A stretch of 45,181 bases of DNA from Chromohalobacter sarecensis (GCF_023061135.1 NZ_JAKGAN010000013.1:1-45181); one strand, 5' to 3'; positions 1 to 9,338 are shown, numbered from the stretch's first letter. The notes: generated from the letters alone by a model not told the origin. Translations and numbers: made by a program.

Positions 1-244
1 AATGCTGAGTGTGGCTCTGGTGAATGAAAAGCTACTACATCGAGTATCGTTCAGGCGCCTATAAAACCCACCCATATTGCGTATGTACGTTATATTCCTC
101 CCCCTTTGGTCGCGTCACGCCATGATTCGCTTGATGCACAGAGAAGCCCATCGCATCATCGATACAGAATCGTGACGATAACCAACAAATACCCGCAGTG
201 CCTTCTGTCGAATTGAGAAGCAGCGGCAGGGAGCGTCTCCCACC
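1..244. other. Upstream region of the two-component operon
   Basis: No convincing gene is seen here. A short reverse-strand reading frame (59-310) has low-complexity composition and no family resemblance. The only element I can assign is the ribosome-binding site AGGGAG at 228-233, ahead of the response regulator start at 245. Any promoter must lie in this stretch, but I cannot point to one. Confidence 0.5.
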
Positions 245-958
245 ATGACGATGAATCATACGACAGTGGCGGTCATCGATGACGACGCCGAAATTCGTGA
301 ATTGTTGCAAGCTTATCTAGAGCGGCATGGTTTCAAGGTCGTGTTGGGTGAAGATGGCGATGCAGTACCTGCCTTGATACGCGATGAAGCCCCCGATTTG
401 CTGATACTCGACATCATGATGCCGGGAGAGGATGGCTTATCGCTTTGTCGTGATCTTCGCCGCCACAGCAGCTTGCCTATCATCATGCTAACCGCCAGCG
501 TGGATGAAACCGACCGCATTCTCGGGCTCGAGCTAGGAGCCGACGACTATCTAGCCAAGCCATTCAACCCGCGCGAGCTTCTGGCACGCATCAAGGCAAT
601 ATTGCGTCGTGTTAGGCCGTTACCGGCTGCGGCTACACGCATCGTTCGCTTTGGGCCCTGGTCGCTGGACCGTATTACACGTGAGCTGATCGATGATGCG
701 GGTAATCGGAGCCATTTGTCGGGCGCGGATTATCAGTTGCTCGGCGTGTTTCTTGATCATCCCGAGCAGGTTTTGTCTCGCGAGCGCTTGTTTGACCTGA
801 GCCGGGGACGTCGCGCGCCGCCCCTGGATCGCTCCATCGATGTACACGTCTGCCGCTTGCGCCAGCGCCTCGGGGAAGACGCCCAGCATTCGCAATTGAT
901 CCGTACCGTACGCGGGGCGGGCTATGTCCTGGCCGCGCCTGTGGAATCGGTGGTGTGA
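245..958 (+). CDS. OmpR-family response regulator
   Basis: A 237-residue regulator with an N-terminal receiver domain (about 6-120) and a C-terminal OmpR/PhoB winged helix (about 135-232). Visible receiver residues are the acidic cluster D12-D14, phospho-acceptor D56 in LILDIMMPGEDG, T83 and K105 (AKPF). The C-terminal end IRTVRGAGYVL is typical of the family. The start at 245 follows AGGGAG; a second ATG at 251 is also possible. It overlaps the kinase gene by GTGA. It lies directly upstream of a Gts-like sugar importer, an arrangement reminiscent of GltR beside gts genes in Pseudomonas, so control of sugar uptake is a reasonable inference. The true signal is unknown. Confidence 0.93.
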   Translation: MTMNHTTVAVIDDDAEIRELLQAYLERHGFKVVLGEDGDAVPALIRDEAPDLLILDIMMPGEDGLSLCRDLRRHSSLPIIMLTASVDETDRILGLELGADDYLAKPFNPRELLARIKAILRRVRPLPAAATRIVRFGPWSLDRITRELIDDAGNRSHLSGADYQLLGVFLDHPEQVLSRERLFDLSRGRRAPPLDRSIDVHVCRLRQRLGEDAQHSQLIRTVRGAGYVLAAPVESVV

Positions 959-2397
959 AGCGGTGGTGGCGTCCGGGTACCCTGAGGGGCCGCTTCGTAC
1001 TGATCATGTTGCTGGGCGTTTTAGGCGCTCAGGTTGCCAGCTACGGCATCTGGAGTTGGCAGGAAAATCGTGAGCGCCTGGTGAGACTCGACACCTTATC
1101 GCGTCATCTCGCCGAAAGTTTAGCCGCCACCGTACGTTACTTTAGTTCCTTGCCGTATGAGTATCGGCATATCGTGCTTGATCAATTGCGCGATATGGGC
1201 GGTACCCGCTTCTTCGTCAGCGTCAACGACCATCGCATCGACTTGCCGAGTACCAGTGGAGGCAAGGCGCGCGAGATGGTGGCCGCTAATTTGCGAGATG
1301 GGCTCGTGCAAGAGCTTGGGCAACGCGAGATGTACATCGGCTTTTCACGGCCCAGCGATCTGCGTGTGTTCAATAATGAAGTTCCCCTCGCGGAACTTCC
1401 CTCACATTGGGCGCATCGCAGCTTGGCCATCAGACCTTTGGCGACGCCCATTCTTGTCGTGCAAATGCCCCTCGAAGGAAGCAACTGGCTGTTCGTCGCC
1501 ACCTCCCTGCCCATGGCGGAGTCCCTGGAAGACGCCACCTGGCTATCCGGTGATCGGCTCTTCGTTTCCATTGCCGTATTACTGACGGTCATCGCGCTGT
1601 CGTTATGGGGAATACGCTGGTCGACAAGGCCGCTCTCGGTCTTGGCCAAAGCGGCAAGACGTCTGGGGGATGATCTCGAGTCGCCGCCGCTTGCCGAACG
1701 CGGGCCGCGTGAACTGCGTGATACCGCAATGGCCTTCAATCGCATGAGCGAGCGGATTCGTCATCAAGTGGAGGAGCGTGAACGCTTGTTTTCTGCCATT
1801 TCTCACGATCTGAAAACGCCCATCACACGCTTGCGCCTGCGCGCCGAGATGCTCGACTCATCCGCTCAGCGCGAGGCGTTCATACGCTCCTTGGATGAAA
1901 TGGATCAACTAGTGAAAGGGGCCTTGGCGTCGGTGAAAGGATTAGATCTTCATGAGACGGCTTCAGCGATCGACGTAGATGCACTGGTGAAGGGCATCAT
2001 GGAGGATCTTGCCGTACATGAAGGTGCTTCGATCCACCTTGAGGGGCACGCAGGTTGGCTGTCGGCCAAGCCTTTGGCGCTCAAGCGCTGCTTGGCCAAC
2101 CTTATTGAGAACGGCATTTTCTATGCGCAGCACGTGTTTATAACGCTGCAGCGAGATAGTCAGCGTATTGTCATCGACATCGGCGACGATGGGCCGGGCA
2201 TTCCCCAAGCCCAGCGTGAGCGTGTCTTTCAACCGTTCGTGCGGCTCGAGCCTTCCCGAAGTCGCCACACGGGGGGCAGCGGACTGGGGCTTGCCATTGC
2301 TCGGCATATCGTGAGTGCCCACGGTGGAGAGGTCTACTTGAGTGAGTCGCGCGAAGGGGGACTGAACGTCCGGTTAAGCCTGCCCCTGGTGCATTGA
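955..2397 (+). CDS. Sensor histidine kinase
   Basis: A 480-residue inner-membrane kinase paired with the preceding regulator. A first membrane segment (about 13-30) is followed by a periplasmic sensor region of about 170 residues. A second segment (LFVSIAVLLTVIALSLWGI, about 202-220) leads into a HAMP linker (RPLSVLAKAARRLGDDL). Next come the HisKA box SAISHDLKTPITRLR and an HATPase domain with N box (ANLIENGIFYA), G1 (DIGDDGPGIP) and G2 (GGSGLGLAIARHI). The start is GTG, overlapping the regulator stop as GTGA, which implies translational coupling. It may be analogous to GtrS of Pseudomonas because of the adjacent sugar importer. The sensor domain itself does not tell me the ligand. Confidence 0.92.
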   Translation: MKRWWRPGTLRGRFVLIMLLGVLGAQVASYGIWSWQENRERLVRLDTLSRHLAESLAATVRYFSSLPYEYRHIVLDQLRDMGGTRFFVSVNDHRIDLPSTSGGKAREMVAANLRDGLVQELGQREMYIGFSRPSDLRVFNNEVPLAELPSHWAHRSLAIRPLATPILVVQMPLEGSNWLFVATSLPMAESLEDATWLSGDRLFVSIAVLLTVIALSLWGIRWSTRPLSVLAKAARRLGDDLESPPLAERGPRELRDTAMAFNRMSERIRHQVEERERLFSAISHDLKTPITRLRLRAEMLDSSAQREAFIRSLDEMDQLVKGALASVKGLDLHETASAIDVDALVKGIMEDLAVHEGASIHLEGHAGWLSAKPLALKRCLANLIENGIFYAQHVFITLQRDSQRIVIDIGDDGPGIPQAQRERVFQPFVRLEPSRSRHTGGSGLGLAIARHIVSAHGGEVYLSESREGGLNVRLSLPLVH

Positions 2398-2743
2398 GCG
2401 GCCCAAGGTGTCGTGAATATTACAGTGCTGCAATATGACGCCAAGACTTTGTAAGACTCGGTAACCCAAACGCATGTTGGCATGCGCTACGCTCAAAGCC
2501 AGGATCGGGGCGTTAGATCCGCTGGCTCATGGTCGCCAACAAGGGACTGACGTAATAACGATAACGGCTGCGGATGGCGTCATTCATTCGAGTGTTAACA
2601 GTGCTGGGCATGACTGCCCTTCGGGTCTTCTTTTTCCTTGCCCCGTCGACGCTTCGCTGGTCGCCCCCCGAGACGTGAAAGACATGAGGTTCCCTCGTGA
2701 TTGAGCGACCCATGTCGCGATAACAACCATAAGGAGTTACGCC
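2398..2743. promoter_or_regulatory. Regulatory region ahead of the sugar ABC operon, with a palindrome
   Basis: A 346-bp gap with no supported gene. It contains a perfect inverted repeat, CGCATG-TTGG-CATGCG, at 2471-2486, suitable for a dimeric regulator, and possibly a weak hairpin (CCCTTCGGG) before a T-rich run near 2620-2640. The ribosome-binding site AAGGAG at 2731-2736 precedes the binding-protein start. A 76-codon frame across 2474-2704 lacks a ribosome-binding site and overlaps the palindrome, so I did not call it. Which protein binds the palindrome is unknown; the upstream response regulator is the obvious candidate. Confidence 0.45.
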
Positions 2744-3997
2744 ATGAAAACCATCCATGCGCTCGCCGCAGGTGCTCTGCTGGCTGCTGCCGCGGGACAG
2801 GCCAATGCCGCTGAAATCGAGGTCCTGCATTGGTGGACCTCGGGGGGCGAAGCCAAGGCTGCCAATCTGCTCAAGGAAAAACTCGAGGCCAAGGGCCACA
2901 CCTGGAAAGATTTCGCGGTTGCCGGCGGCGCGGGTGATAGTGCCATGACGGTACTCAAATCGCGTGCGATTTCGGGGAATCCACCGGCGGTGGCGCAAAT
3001 CAAGGGGCCCTTGATTAAAGAGTGGGGCGATATGGGGTTCCTCGGTAACATCGATAAAGCCGCCGAAGACGATGGGTGGAACGACTTTCTTCCAGAGGAA
3101 ATTGCCGCCGCCGATAAAGTCGATGGTCACTATGCCGCGGTTCCCGTCAATATCCACCGTATCAACTGGATCTGGGCCAACCCTGAGGTGCTGGAAGACT
3201 CGGGCGTGGATCACGTGCCGCAGACTTGGGACGAGTTCTTCGACGCTGCCGACAAGATTCGCGAGGCGGGCTACATTCCGCTCGCTCACGGTGGTCAGCC
3301 CTGGCAGGATGCGACCGTTTTCGAAGTGGTCATGATGGGGATCGGCGGTGGCGATTTCTATCGCAAGGCGTTCGTCGACCTGGACCCAGAAGCGCTGACC
3401 AGCGACACCATGATCGAGTCGCTCAAGACCTTCAAGAAGCTACGCGGCACGATGGATGAAAACATTGCCGGGCGTGATTGGAACATCGCCACATCGATGG
3501 TCATCAATGGCAAGGCGGCCATGCAGATCATGGGCGACTGGGCCAAGGGCGAGTTCACTGCTGCGGGCATGACGCCGGGCGAAGACTATGAATGTGTGGC
3601 CCCGCCGATGACCGAAAGCATGTTCTCCTACAATACCGATAGCCTGGCCATGTTCGATGTCGACGACGAAGGTCAGCAACAGGCCCAGTTGGATCTGGCG
3701 AGTATCGTTTTGTCGAAAGATTTCCAGGTTCAGTTCAACCAAGCCAAAGGCTCCATTCCGGTGCGCTTGGACGTCTCCCTCGACGATTTCGATGCCTGCG
3801 CCAAGGCGTCGCGTGAGGCCTTCGATGTCGCCATGGACGAAGACGCGCTGGTACCCAGCCTGGCGCATGGCATGGCGGTGTCGGATAGTCAGCAAGGTGC
3901 GGTGTTCGATGTCATCACCAACTTCTTCAATGATCCTGACATGAAGGCCGAAACTGCCTCAGAACGACTGGTCAGCGCCGTACGCGCGGCCGAGTGA
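2744..3997 (+). CDS. gtsA: Sugar ABC transporter substrate-binding protein (GtsA-like)
   Basis: A 417-residue periplasmic binding protein of the carbohydrate family (SBP_bac_1 type). The signal peptide is MKTIHALAAGALLAAAAGQANA, with cleavage expected at ANA/AEIEV. The mature start EIEVLHWWTSGGEAKA and the later GKAAMQIMGDWAKGEF resemble the glucose/mannose-binding proteins of Pseudomonas gts operons. It delivers sugar to the permeases encoded downstream. Sugar specificity is inferred from family resemblance and from the gtsABCD gene order, not from identified ligand residues. AAGGAG lies seven bases upstream of the start. A strong hairpin separates it from the permease genes. Confidence 0.88.
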   Translation: MKTIHALAAGALLAAAAGQANAAEIEVLHWWTSGGEAKAANLLKEKLEAKGHTWKDFAVAGGAGDSAMTVLKSRAISGNPPAVAQIKGPLIKEWGDMGFLGNIDKAAEDDGWNDFLPEEIAAADKVDGHYAAVPVNIHRINWIWANPEVLEDSGVDHVPQTWDEFFDAADKIREAGYIPLAHGGQPWQDATVFEVVMMGIGGGDFYRKAFVDLDPEALTSDTMIESLKTFKKLRGTMDENIAGRDWNIATSMVINGKAAMQIMGDWAKGEFTAAGMTPGEDYECVAPPMTESMFSYNTDSLAMFDVDDEGQQQAQLDLASIVLSKDFQVQFNQAKGSIPVRLDVSLDDFDACAKASREAFDVAMDEDALVPSLAHGMAVSDSQQGAVFDVITNFFNDPDMKAETASERLVSAVRAAE

Positions 3998-4009
3998 GGT
4001 AAGTCATTG

Positions 4010-4039
4010 CTCGCTGCCGAGGCTTGAGTCGGCAGCGAG
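4010..4039 (+). promoter_or_regulatory. Intercistronic stem-loop between gtsA and gtsB
   Basis: A perfect 11-bp inverted repeat (CTCGCTGCCGA / TCGGCAGCGAG) with an 8-base loop sits 12 bases after the gtsA stop. No T-run follows, so it is unlikely to be a full terminator. Hairpins in this position often protect the upstream message from 3' exonucleases and give excess binding protein over permease. That role is inferred. Confidence 0.75.
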
Positions 4040-4069
4040 TAATCGTGTCTTGTCAAAAGGATATCGTCG

Positions 4070-4999
4070 ATGCCATCCAATGTATCTGCGCCTGCCACCG
4101 GCGAGCGACGACACCGTCGCTCTCTGGCGGGCCATATTGAACGTGTATTGCCCCGTCTGGTTGTCGCGCCCTCGCTAGCGGTGGCGTTGTTTTTCGTCTA
4201 TGGCTACATGCTGTGGACGTTTCTGCTGTCGTTGACCAATTCGCGGATGTTACCGCAGTACGATTTCGTCGGGTTCGCGCAGTATGCGCGACTTTTTGCC
4301 AATGAACGCTGGCACGTGGCGGCCACTAACCTGGTGGTGTTCGGTGGCTTGTTCATCGTGAGCTGTCTGGTGATAGGGCTACTGCTGGCGATTTTTCTCG
4401 ATCAGCGTATCCGCCAGGAAGGCGCGCTGCGCACGGTGTATCTCTACCCGATGGCACTTTCCCTGATCGTGACCGGGGTCGTCTGGCGCTGGTTGCTCAA
4501 CCCGGGATTGGGTATCCAGGCGATGGTGCGTGGCTGGGGATTCGAAGACTTCACCTTCAACTGGCTCGTCGATAGCGATATGGCGATTTACACCCTGGTG
4601 ATTGCCGCCGTATGGCAAGCTTCCGGGTTCGTGATGGCCTTGTTCCTGGCCGGTCTCAGGAGTATCGACGACAGCCTCTTTCAGGCGGCGGCGCTGGATG
4701 GCGCCAGTTTGCCGCGTATCTACATGCGTATCGTTCTGCCGAGCCTGCGCCCCGTGGTGTTCAGCGCCGTGATGATTCTCGCCCATATCGCCATCAAGAG
4801 TTTCGATCTTGTCATGGCGCTGACGGGAGGCGGCCCCGGCTACGCGACCGACCTGCCCGCCACTTTCATGTATGCGCACACCTTCACACGGGGGCAGATC
4901 GGCCTAGGGTCGGCGAGTGCGATCATGATGCTGTGCGGTGTGTTGGCGATTTTGGTGCCGTACCTGTATTCCGAATTGCGAGGGCAGCGAAATGGCTAA
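4070..4999 (+). CDS. gtsB: Sugar ABC transporter permease (GtsB-like)
   Basis: A 309-residue inner-membrane protein of the MalF-type binding-protein-dependent permease family. About six membrane segments are visible, beginning at LVVAPSLAVALFFVYGYMLW. The coupling (EAA) loop is seen as DDSLFQAAALDGASLPRIYMRIVLPSLRP, near residue 205, where the ATPase docks. AAAAGGA at 4055-4061 precedes the start. Its last eight bases overlap the next permease gene. With GtsC it forms the channel of the importer. Confidence 0.88.
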   Translation: MPSNVSAPATGERRHRRSLAGHIERVLPRLVVAPSLAVALFFVYGYMLWTFLLSLTNSRMLPQYDFVGFAQYARLFANERWHVAATNLVVFGGLFIVSCLVIGLLLAIFLDQRIRQEGALRTVYLYPMALSLIVTGVVWRWLLNPGLGIQAMVRGWGFEDFTFNWLVDSDMAIYTLVIAAVWQASGFVMALFLAGLRSIDDSLFQAAALDGASLPRIYMRIVLPSLRPVVFSAVMILAHIAIKSFDLVMALTGGGPGYATDLPATFMYAHTFTRGQIGLGSASAIMMLCGVLAILVPYLYSELRGQRNG

Positions 5000-5870
5000 C
5001 ATGGTACGTCGACATACGACCTCGGCACGGCTATGGCGAGGTGGGTTATATACGCTGCTGATCGTGGCGGCACTCGTGTATCTATTGCCACTCGTGGTCA
5101 TGCTCCTGACATCGCTGAAACCCCTGGATGACATCCGTGCCGGTGGCTTGTTATCGCTACCCAGTACGATTTCCTTCGAGGCCTGGAGCAAGGCATGGAG
5201 TTCGGCCTGCACCGGTATGCGCTGTAATGGCATGTCGGGCTACTTCCTCAACTCGATAGCCATCGTCGTGCCCGCCGTGGCGATTTCCTCTTTCGTGGGC
5301 GCGCTTAATGGCTATGTGTTGACCAAATGGCGTTTTCGCGGCGCCAACCTGTGTTTTGCACTGCTGCTGTTCGGCTGCTTCGTCCCGTTCCAGGTGGTGC
5401 TCATGCCCATGGCGAGGACGTTGGGGTGGCTGGGGCTGGCAAGTTCCACGGGTGGCTTGGTGCTCGTGCATGTAGTGTACGGCATCGCGTTCACGACGCT
5501 TTTCTTCCGTAACTATTACGTGTCGATACCCGATGAAATGATCGCCGCCGCCAAGCTCGATGGGGCGGGTTTCTGGCGAATTTTCTGGCGCATTCTGCTA
5601 CCCGTATCGGGGCCCATCATTACCGTGACGGTCATCTGGCAATTTACTCAGATCTGGAATGACTTCCTGTTCGGGGTGTCGTTCGCGGGTTTCGACTCGC
5701 AACCGGTGACGGTGGCACTCAACAATATGGTCAATACCTCCACCGGCGTTAAGGAGTACAACGTCGACATGGCAGCGGCCATGATCGCCGCTTTGCCGAC
5801 ATTGGTGGTGTATGTGCTGGCCGGAAAATATTTCGTGCGCGGGCTGACCGCAGGTTCCGTCAAGGGTTGA
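4992..5870 (+). CDS. gtsC: Sugar ABC transporter permease (GtsC-like)
   Basis: A 292-residue MalG-type permease. I chose the ATG at 4992 (MANMVRRHTTSARLW), which overlaps the gtsB stop and follows GAGGGCAG. An upstream in-frame start at 4938 would add 18 residues read from gtsB coding sequence. Membrane segments begin at TLLIVAALVYLLPLVVMLL. The EAA loop reads DEMIAAAKLDGAGFWRIFWRILLPVSGP. The C-terminus AGKYFVRGLTAGSVKG is typical of the family. Its stop lies 14 bases before the ATPase start, so the operon is tight. Confidence 0.9.
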   Translation: MANMVRRHTTSARLWRGGLYTLLIVAALVYLLPLVVMLLTSLKPLDDIRAGGLLSLPSTISFEAWSKAWSSACTGMRCNGMSGYFLNSIAIVVPAVAISSFVGALNGYVLTKWRFRGANLCFALLLFGCFVPFQVVLMPMARTLGWLGLASSTGGLVLVHVVYGIAFTTLFFRNYYVSIPDEMIAAAKLDGAGFWRIFWRILLPVSGPIITVTVIWQFTQIWNDFLFGVSFAGFDSQPVTVALNNMVNTSTGVKEYNVDMAAAMIAALPTLVVYVLAGKYFVRGLTAGSVKG

Positions 5871-5884
5871 TTAAAGAGGTCATT

Positions 5885-7015
5885 ATGTCCGCATTGGAAA
5901 TTCGTAACGTAGACAAGACGTTTGGCATCGAAAAGGTGCTCAAGGATATTTCGCTGGCGATCGACTCCGGTGAGTTCCTGATCCTGGTCGGGCCGTCCGG
6001 CTGCGGTAAGTCGACGCTGATGAACGCCATCGCCGGCCTGGAGCCGGTCACTGCTGGCGAGATACTGATCGGTGGCGACGATGTGACTTGGCGCACGCCA
6101 GCCGAGCGCGATATTGCCATGGTCTTCCAGTCGTATGCGCTCTACCCGAGCATGACAGTACGCCAGAACATTTCCTTCGGGTTGGAAATGCGCAAGATGC
6201 CCAAGGCTCAGCGCGAAGAGGCGGTCTCGCGTGTGGCCGAGCTATTGCAGATCACGCCGCTGCTTGATCGCAAGCCGTCGCAGCTATCGGGTGGGCAGCG
6301 CCAGCGTGTGGCCATGGGCCGTGCCCTGGCGCGTGAGCCGCAGATCTATCTGTTCGACGAACCGCTCTCGAACCTGGATGCCAAGCTGCGTGTGGAGATG
6401 CGCACCGAGATTAAGAAGCTGCACCAGCGTCTCGGGACCACCATCGTCTATGTCACGCACGATCAGATCGAGGCCATGACCCTGGCCGACAGGATCGCGG
6501 TGATGCGCGATGGCGAGATCCTGCAACTGGGCACGCCCGACGAAGTCTATAACGATCCCGTGGACATGTTCGTAGCAGGGTTCATGGGCTCGCCGTCGAT
6601 GAATTTCATTCCCGTGACGCTGGTCAAGCGCGACGCTGAGTATATTCTGCGTGTTCTCGATGAGCAGGATGTCTCAGGGACGCCGCTGGAATTGCCCTGG
6701 CCGGCAGCGCGCGAGGTACCGGCACTGCATGAACATGTCGGCGAACGGCTTGTGCTGGGACTACGCCCCGAGCACTTCGTTGAAGACGAGGCCCGCATGG
6801 AAACTGTCTACGACGGTACGGAGATCGAGGTGATTGCGACGGTGGTTGAACCCACCGGAGCGGATACCTTGCTGCAGGCGCGATTGGCCGGTCATGAGGT
6901 GACGGTTCGACTCGCCCCCAAGACTCACGTCGTCGCAGAGGATCGAGTAGCATTGCGTGCCGACTTGAGTCGCGCCGTCTTGTTCGATGGAAAGACCCAG
7001 CGGCGCCTGGCATAG
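5885..7015 (+). CDS. gtsD: Sugar ABC transporter ATP-binding protein (MalK/GtsD-like)
   Basis: A 376-residue ATPase of the MalK/UgpC group. Walker A is GPSGCGKST, the Q-loop region is MVFQSYALYPSM, the signature is LSGGQRQR, Walker B is LFDEPLSNLDAKLR, and the switch is VTHDQ. A C-terminal TOBE-like regulatory region of about 140 residues follows (GLRPEHF at about 291). The start is ATG at 5885 after AAAGAGG; the frame is open six codons further up to a TTG, which I consider unlikely. It energises import through GtsBC. No outer-membrane porin or sugar kinase gene follows. Confidence 0.92.
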   Translation: MSALEIRNVDKTFGIEKVLKDISLAIDSGEFLILVGPSGCGKSTLMNAIAGLEPVTAGEILIGGDDVTWRTPAERDIAMVFQSYALYPSMTVRQNISFGLEMRKMPKAQREEAVSRVAELLQITPLLDRKPSQLSGGQRQRVAMGRALAREPQIYLFDEPLSNLDAKLRVEMRTEIKKLHQRLGTTIVYVTHDQIEAMTLADRIAVMRDGEILQLGTPDEVYNDPVDMFVAGFMGSPSMNFIPVTLVKRDAEYILRVLDEQDVSGTPLELPWPAAREVPALHEHVGERLVLGLRPEHFVEDEARMETVYDGTEIEVIATVVEPTGADTLLQARLAGHEVTVRLAPKTHVVAEDRVALRADLSRAVLFDGKTQRRLA

Positions 7016-7131
7016 CAAGACGTCAGATGCGCGAGGCACGGCCAGTGACGGAACCGAGTGCGGGGCATGATGGCTTGCCTCGCGTACTGTCCGCTGGTTA
7101 GACTGCCGGCCCGCTGATCCTGGAGTCGAAC

Positions 7132-8205
7132 ATGGCCGTCTGTCCGCACGAGTGGCTACTCTATTGCCGCCCCGGTTTCGAGAAGGACCTGAGCGCCGAA
7201 ATCTCGGAAAAGGCCGCCCATGTGGGGCAGGTGGGATACCCTATCACGGCGTCGGGCAGCGGCCATGTGCGCTTCGTGCTCGATCCCGCCACGCCAGCCA
7301 ATGACGTGCATCGTAACCTACCGCTCGCGTCCTTGGTGTTCGCGCGGCAATCGCTGGTGGCGTTTCCACCCCTTGACGATTTGCCGCGTGACGACCGGCT
7401 GACGGCAATCGTCGAGCTCGTCGTCGCCAGCGGCTGGTCGTTCGAATCGATCTGGCAGGAAACCCCGGATACCAATGAAGAGAAAGCGCTGGCCGGCTTG
7501 ATGAAGGCGTTGCGCAAGCCGCTGGAAAGCACGCTCAAAAAGCGCGGTGCGCTGCGTCGCAAGGCCGGTGGCCGACGCTTGCATCTATACTGGACGGCGG
7601 GGGACCGCGTCCAACTGGCAATAAGTTTCCCCGGTAACCGTGCCGAGCATCTCGACGGCATATGGCGGCTGAAGTTTCCGCGTGAAGCCCCGAGTCGCTC
7701 GACCCTCAAACTCGAAGAAGCCTGGCATGTCTTCGTGCCGCGTGACGCCTGGCCGGTGCGCCTCAACGATGCCATGCAGGCGGCCGATCTCGGTGCCGCC
7801 CCCGGAGGCTGGACCTATCAGCTCGTACGCCAAGGCATGTATGTCTACGCCATCGACAATGGCCCCATGGACGCGACGCTGATGGCCACGGGCCAAGTCG
7901 AGCACTTGCGCGAGGATGCGTTTGTCTGGGAACCTCCGATGCGCCTCGATTGGCTGGTGTGCGACATCGTCGACAAGCCCATGCGGGTCATCGACATGGT
8001 GGAACGCTGGTTGATCAAGCAGTGGTGCCGTGAAGCGATCTTCAACCTGAAACTGCCCATGAAGAAGCGCTGGGAAGAAGTCGCACGTTGCCTGACACGC
8101 CTGGAGGAGAGCCTGCATCGAGCTGGCGTGCGGGCACAGATACGTGCTCGGCATCTTTACCATGACCGCGAGGAAGTGACCGTGCATGTGGTCCTGCAGG
8201 ATTGA
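7132..8205 (+). CDS. rlmM: 23S rRNA 2'-O-ribose methyltransferase RlmM
   Basis: A 357-residue enzyme close in length to E. coli RlmM (366), which methylates the ribose of C2498 in 23S rRNA. The N-terminal part (about 10-100) is the THUMP-like RNA-binding region. The Rossmann methyltransferase domain holds the SAM motif DLGAAPGGWTYQL (about 219-231), followed by YAIDNGPMD and the later VCDIVDKP and NLKLPMKKRW segments, which carry the conserved Asp and Lys positions. A single gene on its own, 116 bases after the ABC operon. Confidence 0.93.
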   Translation: MAVCPHEWLLYCRPGFEKDLSAEISEKAAHVGQVGYPITASGSGHVRFVLDPATPANDVHRNLPLASLVFARQSLVAFPPLDDLPRDDRLTAIVELVVASGWSFESIWQETPDTNEEKALAGLMKALRKPLESTLKKRGALRRKAGGRRLHLYWTAGDRVQLAISFPGNRAEHLDGIWRLKFPREAPSRSTLKLEEAWHVFVPRDAWPVRLNDAMQAADLGAAPGGWTYQLVRQGMYVYAIDNGPMDATLMATGQVEHLREDAFVWEPPMRLDWLVCDIVDKPMRVIDMVERWLIKQWCREAIFNLKLPMKKRWEEVARCLTRLEESLHRAGVRAQIRARHLYHDREEVTVHVVLQD

Positions 8206-8262
8206 GGTCGTCACGGCGATAGCGCATCATCGAGCTTGAGCGAACACGAGGTTATGTCATTT

Positions 8263-8514
8263 ATGTCCGATCCCGATACGTCCCTACCCACGCCGGATGC
8301 CGTGCTGGATACGTCCGGTCTGTATTGTCCCGAACCGATCATGATGATGCACAATCGGGTACGGGACATGCAGGTTGGCCAACTTCTGGAGGTCATCGCC
8401 ACGGACCCCGCCACGACACGCGACGTCCCCAAGTTCTGTACCTTCCTGGGCCATGAACTCGTGTCGCAGCATCAGCAGGATGACTATTACCGTTACGTCA
8501 TTCGCCTAGCCTGA
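8263..8514 (+). CDS. tusA: Sulfurtransferase TusA
   Basis: An 83-residue cytoplasmic sulfur carrier that passes persulfide sulfur toward the TusBCD/TusE/MnmA route for tRNA wobble 2-thiouridine. The active Cys is in the signature [18 protein letters not shown], and [19 protein letters not shown] matches TusA closely. I prefer the ATG at 8263, which has GAGG at 8248-8251. The ATG at 8254 is too close to that site, and a TTG further up would add 9 residues. Length fits E. coli TusA (81). Confidence 0.93.
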   Translation: MSDPDTSLPTPDAVLDTSGLYCPEPIMMMHNRVRDMQVGQLLEVIATDPATTRDVPKFCTFLGHELVSQHQQDDYYRYVIRLA

Positions 8515-8526
8515 CGCTTCTCTTCG

Positions 8527-9228
8527 TCAAGGCGATGATGAAGGCGTTGTCATCACGGCGAGGGCCTCCATTGTAGTGGGGTCCTGCTGCTTGATCTGAT
8601 TGGCGATATGACGCTGGAAGTAATACACCGTCGCATGGCGGCTATGGCCGGCGTAGAGGCAGGCATCGCCAGCCACGACCGGCGTCTGCTCGACACGCTT
8701 CTCGTCGACGAGTAGCGATTCCACGTTGCCGTCGTTATACAAGCGCCAGCCAAATACCTGCTTGAGTTGCCAGCTCTCACCGTCGCTGGCGAGGCACAGC
8801 GCATGCGTGCCCTGGGTATCGGGCAACTGCTGTATCAAGGTCGGTGCCGACGTCTCTTCATAATCGAAATACGCGGCGGCATGTTCCAGTTCATAGACTT
8901 TATGCTCGGGCGGCGCGTGGAAAATCTCTTCCGTTTCGGGATCGCGATAGCCAAAAAAGTGCCCATGATCGGGACTATCCAGCTCCTGGCAGACGGTCAG
9001 AGTCTCCATCCAGGGGACCAGGCCAACCACCTCGCCGCTTTCGCGGAGCCCCCAGGCCAATAGCGGCATGCCGTACAGCGTGTCCGGGTCCGACGCCAGG
9101 TGATACAGCATCTCGAGGCCATCCAGCTCAGGCGCCAGGCGTAGAAGGCGACGCTGCGCCTGACGTCGCTGCCTCATGGTATCCAGGTCAATGACCCGGG
9201 CGGTGCGTGGGGACGAAACGTTACCCAT
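8527..9228 (-). CDS. Conserved-looking protein of unknown function
   Basis: A 233-residue soluble protein I do not recognise. It has an Arg-rich stretch (MRQRRQAQRRLLRLAPELDGLEMLYHLASDPDTLYG) and then an acidic, aromatic-rich body. There is no signal peptide, membrane segment or clear catalytic motif, and it ends in a low-complexity tail (TTPSSSP). Translation is well supported by AAGGAGG just upstream (complement of 9234-9240). Codon use matches the neighbouring core genes, so it is probably a real lineage gene rather than an import. It is convergent with tusA, leaving only 12 bases between stops. Confidence 0.75.
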   Translation of the reverse strand: MGNVSSPRTARVIDLDTMRQRRQAQRRLLRLAPELDGLEMLYHLASDPDTLYGMPLLAWGLRESGEVVGLVPWMETLTVCQELDSPDHGHFFGYRDPETEEIFHAPPEHKVYELEHAAAYFDYEETSAPTLIQQLPDTQGTHALCLASDGESWQLKQVFGWRLYNDGNVESLLVDEKRVEQTPVVAGDACLYAGHSRHATVYYFQRHIANQIKQQDPTTMEALAVMTTPSSSP

Positions 9229-9338
9229 GGCAACCTCCTTGCGCAGCAGTAATAGGCCAAGACCTCACTTCACTATTAGCACAGGCCAACATGGAAAGTT
9301 AAGCACTGGCGTAGTGTTTTTTTCGGTTACCACACGTC

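Noticed and set aside
2474-2704. 76-codon forward frame upstream of gtsA
   Set aside because: No ribosome-binding site, no family resemblance, and it overlaps the palindrome in the gtsA regulatory region.
7030-7084. CGCGAGGCA / TGCCTCGCG inverted repeat after gtsD as a terminator
   Set aside because: The arms are 37 bases apart and no T-run follows, so a terminator is unlikely.
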